Positions 34,923 through 35,168 of a stretch of DNA of 35,168 bases are shown one piece after another. Under the pieces are notes generated by a model that was given only the letters and a program-made list of their open reading frames with translations, made no database searches and had not been told where the DNA came from. Position 1 is the stretch's first letter; each line of letters begins with the position of its first letter. The DNA comes from Alphaproteobacteria bacterium MarineAlpha3_Bin7. GTDB lineage: Bacteria > Pseudomonadota > Alphaproteobacteria > Rhodospirillales > UBA2165. Location: NCBI GenBank assembly GCA_002937995.1, contig PTLG01000008.1, forward strand, positions 1-35,168. The letters run 5' to 3'. The position numbers and the translations under genes are program-made.

Positions 34923-34950
34923 TAATTTGCTCTATTTTACGGGCAAATTA
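34923..34950. repeat. Inverted repeat between the MetE-like gene and the last gene
   Basis: TAATTTGC and GCAAATTA form a perfect 8-bp inverted repeat around a 12-nt spacer, 56 nt after the MetE-like stop codon. With no T-run it could be an operator or a weak terminator. Confidence 0.3.
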
Positions 34951-35062
34951 CCAAACACGATAATTTTAGTTATATCAATTGCTTAAGCTGCATATTGTTT
35001 GTATCATCTTCAGTAAGGAAAGACTTCTTAAACGAAACCTAATCTCGGGGAGATATATTGAG

Positions 35063-35168
35063 ATGAAGAAAATATTTACCGTATACTTTGCGCTGCTAAC
35101 TGGCCTATTTTTTGTCGTTGATGGGCAACAAGCAAAGGCAGCCGAAGCAAAAATTAAATTGGTAACAA
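35063..35168 (+). CDS. Secreted protein, 5' part only (runs off the window)
   Basis: An ATG at 35063 opens a frame that continues to the end of the window. The visible 35 residues are a clear signal peptide (MKKIFTVYFALLTGLFFVV) with cleavage likely after AKA in QQAKAAEA, and then EAKIKLVT. That start of the mature chain is common in periplasmic substrate-binding proteins of TRAP or ABC transporters, but too little is present to name a family. GGGGAG lies about 12 nt upstream. Confidence 0.65.
   Translation, partial: MKKIFTVYFALLTGLFFVVDGQQAKAAEAKIKLVT

Noticed and set aside
1-35168. tRNA, rRNA, insertion sequences, CRISPR arrays, prophage genes
   Set aside because: Intergenic regions read by eye show no T-loop motifs, regularly spaced repeats, transposase or integrase frames.

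Overview
The window looks like a chromosomal segment of an AT-rich, probably marine alphaproteobacterium. The evidence is the hisG(short form)-hisD-infA-maf-RNase E/G gene order, a phoR...phoU-phoB block, an uvrD-prmA pair, an adrenodoxin-type ferredoxin reductase, paired EamA transporters and BKACE/SMP-30 type accessory catabolism. Genes are tightly packed, with several 1-20 nt overlaps or abutments and frequent GTG/TTG starts. I saw no rRNA, tRNA, insertion sequence, integrase or CRISPR array. The taxonomic placement is inference.

Layout. 1-3.9 kb: end of hisG, hisD, infA, maf and an RNase G-like protein. 3.9-8.0 kb: an acetoacetate-type CoA-transferase pair (minus), a Gfo/Idh/MocA dehydrogenase and a BKACE (DUF849) enzyme (plus), then a minus-strand DsbA/FrnE-like oxidoreductase. 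8.1-14.5 kb: bolA, a CDKN3-like phosphatase, then phoR, a PiT phosphate permease, phoU, phoB and a di-haem cytochrome c peroxidase overlapping phoB. 14.6-17.8 kb: ettA, then a convergent mlaA-mlaC pair. 18.2-25.8 kb: a ClC channel/exchanger, a DUF1800-DUF1501 export pair, uvrD/pcrA and prmA. 25.8-28.4 kb: ferredoxin-NADP reductase and a PcaF-like thiolase (minus). 28.6-35.2 kb: pterin carbinolamine dehydratase, two EamA permeases, a secreted coiled-coil protein, a 60-aa ORF, an SMP-30 protein, a glyoxalase-fold protein, a MetE-like protein of unknown role, and the start of a secreted protein.

The most notable observation is at 7416-8030 on the minus strand. The DsbA/FrnE-like gene looks N-terminally truncated only because its true start lies 33 codons further upstream, behind a strong AGGAG ribosome-binding site. 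The intervening in-frame TGA falls exactly where the first cysteine of the CPWC active site should be, giving U-P-W-C. A hairpin with a G-containing apical loop sits about 20 nt after the UGA, in the window where bacterial SECIS elements lie. I interpret the gene as a selenoprotein. No sel genes are in the window, so this depends on the rest of the genome.

Functional links. phoR, pit, phoU and phoB form a phosphate-response cluster in which a PiT permease stands where PstSCAB usually does, and PhoR has no visible membrane segment. BKACE, the CoA-transferase pair and the thiolase could together convert a beta-keto acid plus acetyl-CoA through acetoacetate to acetyl-CoA. mlaA and mlaC belong to outer-membrane lipid asymmetry maintenance.
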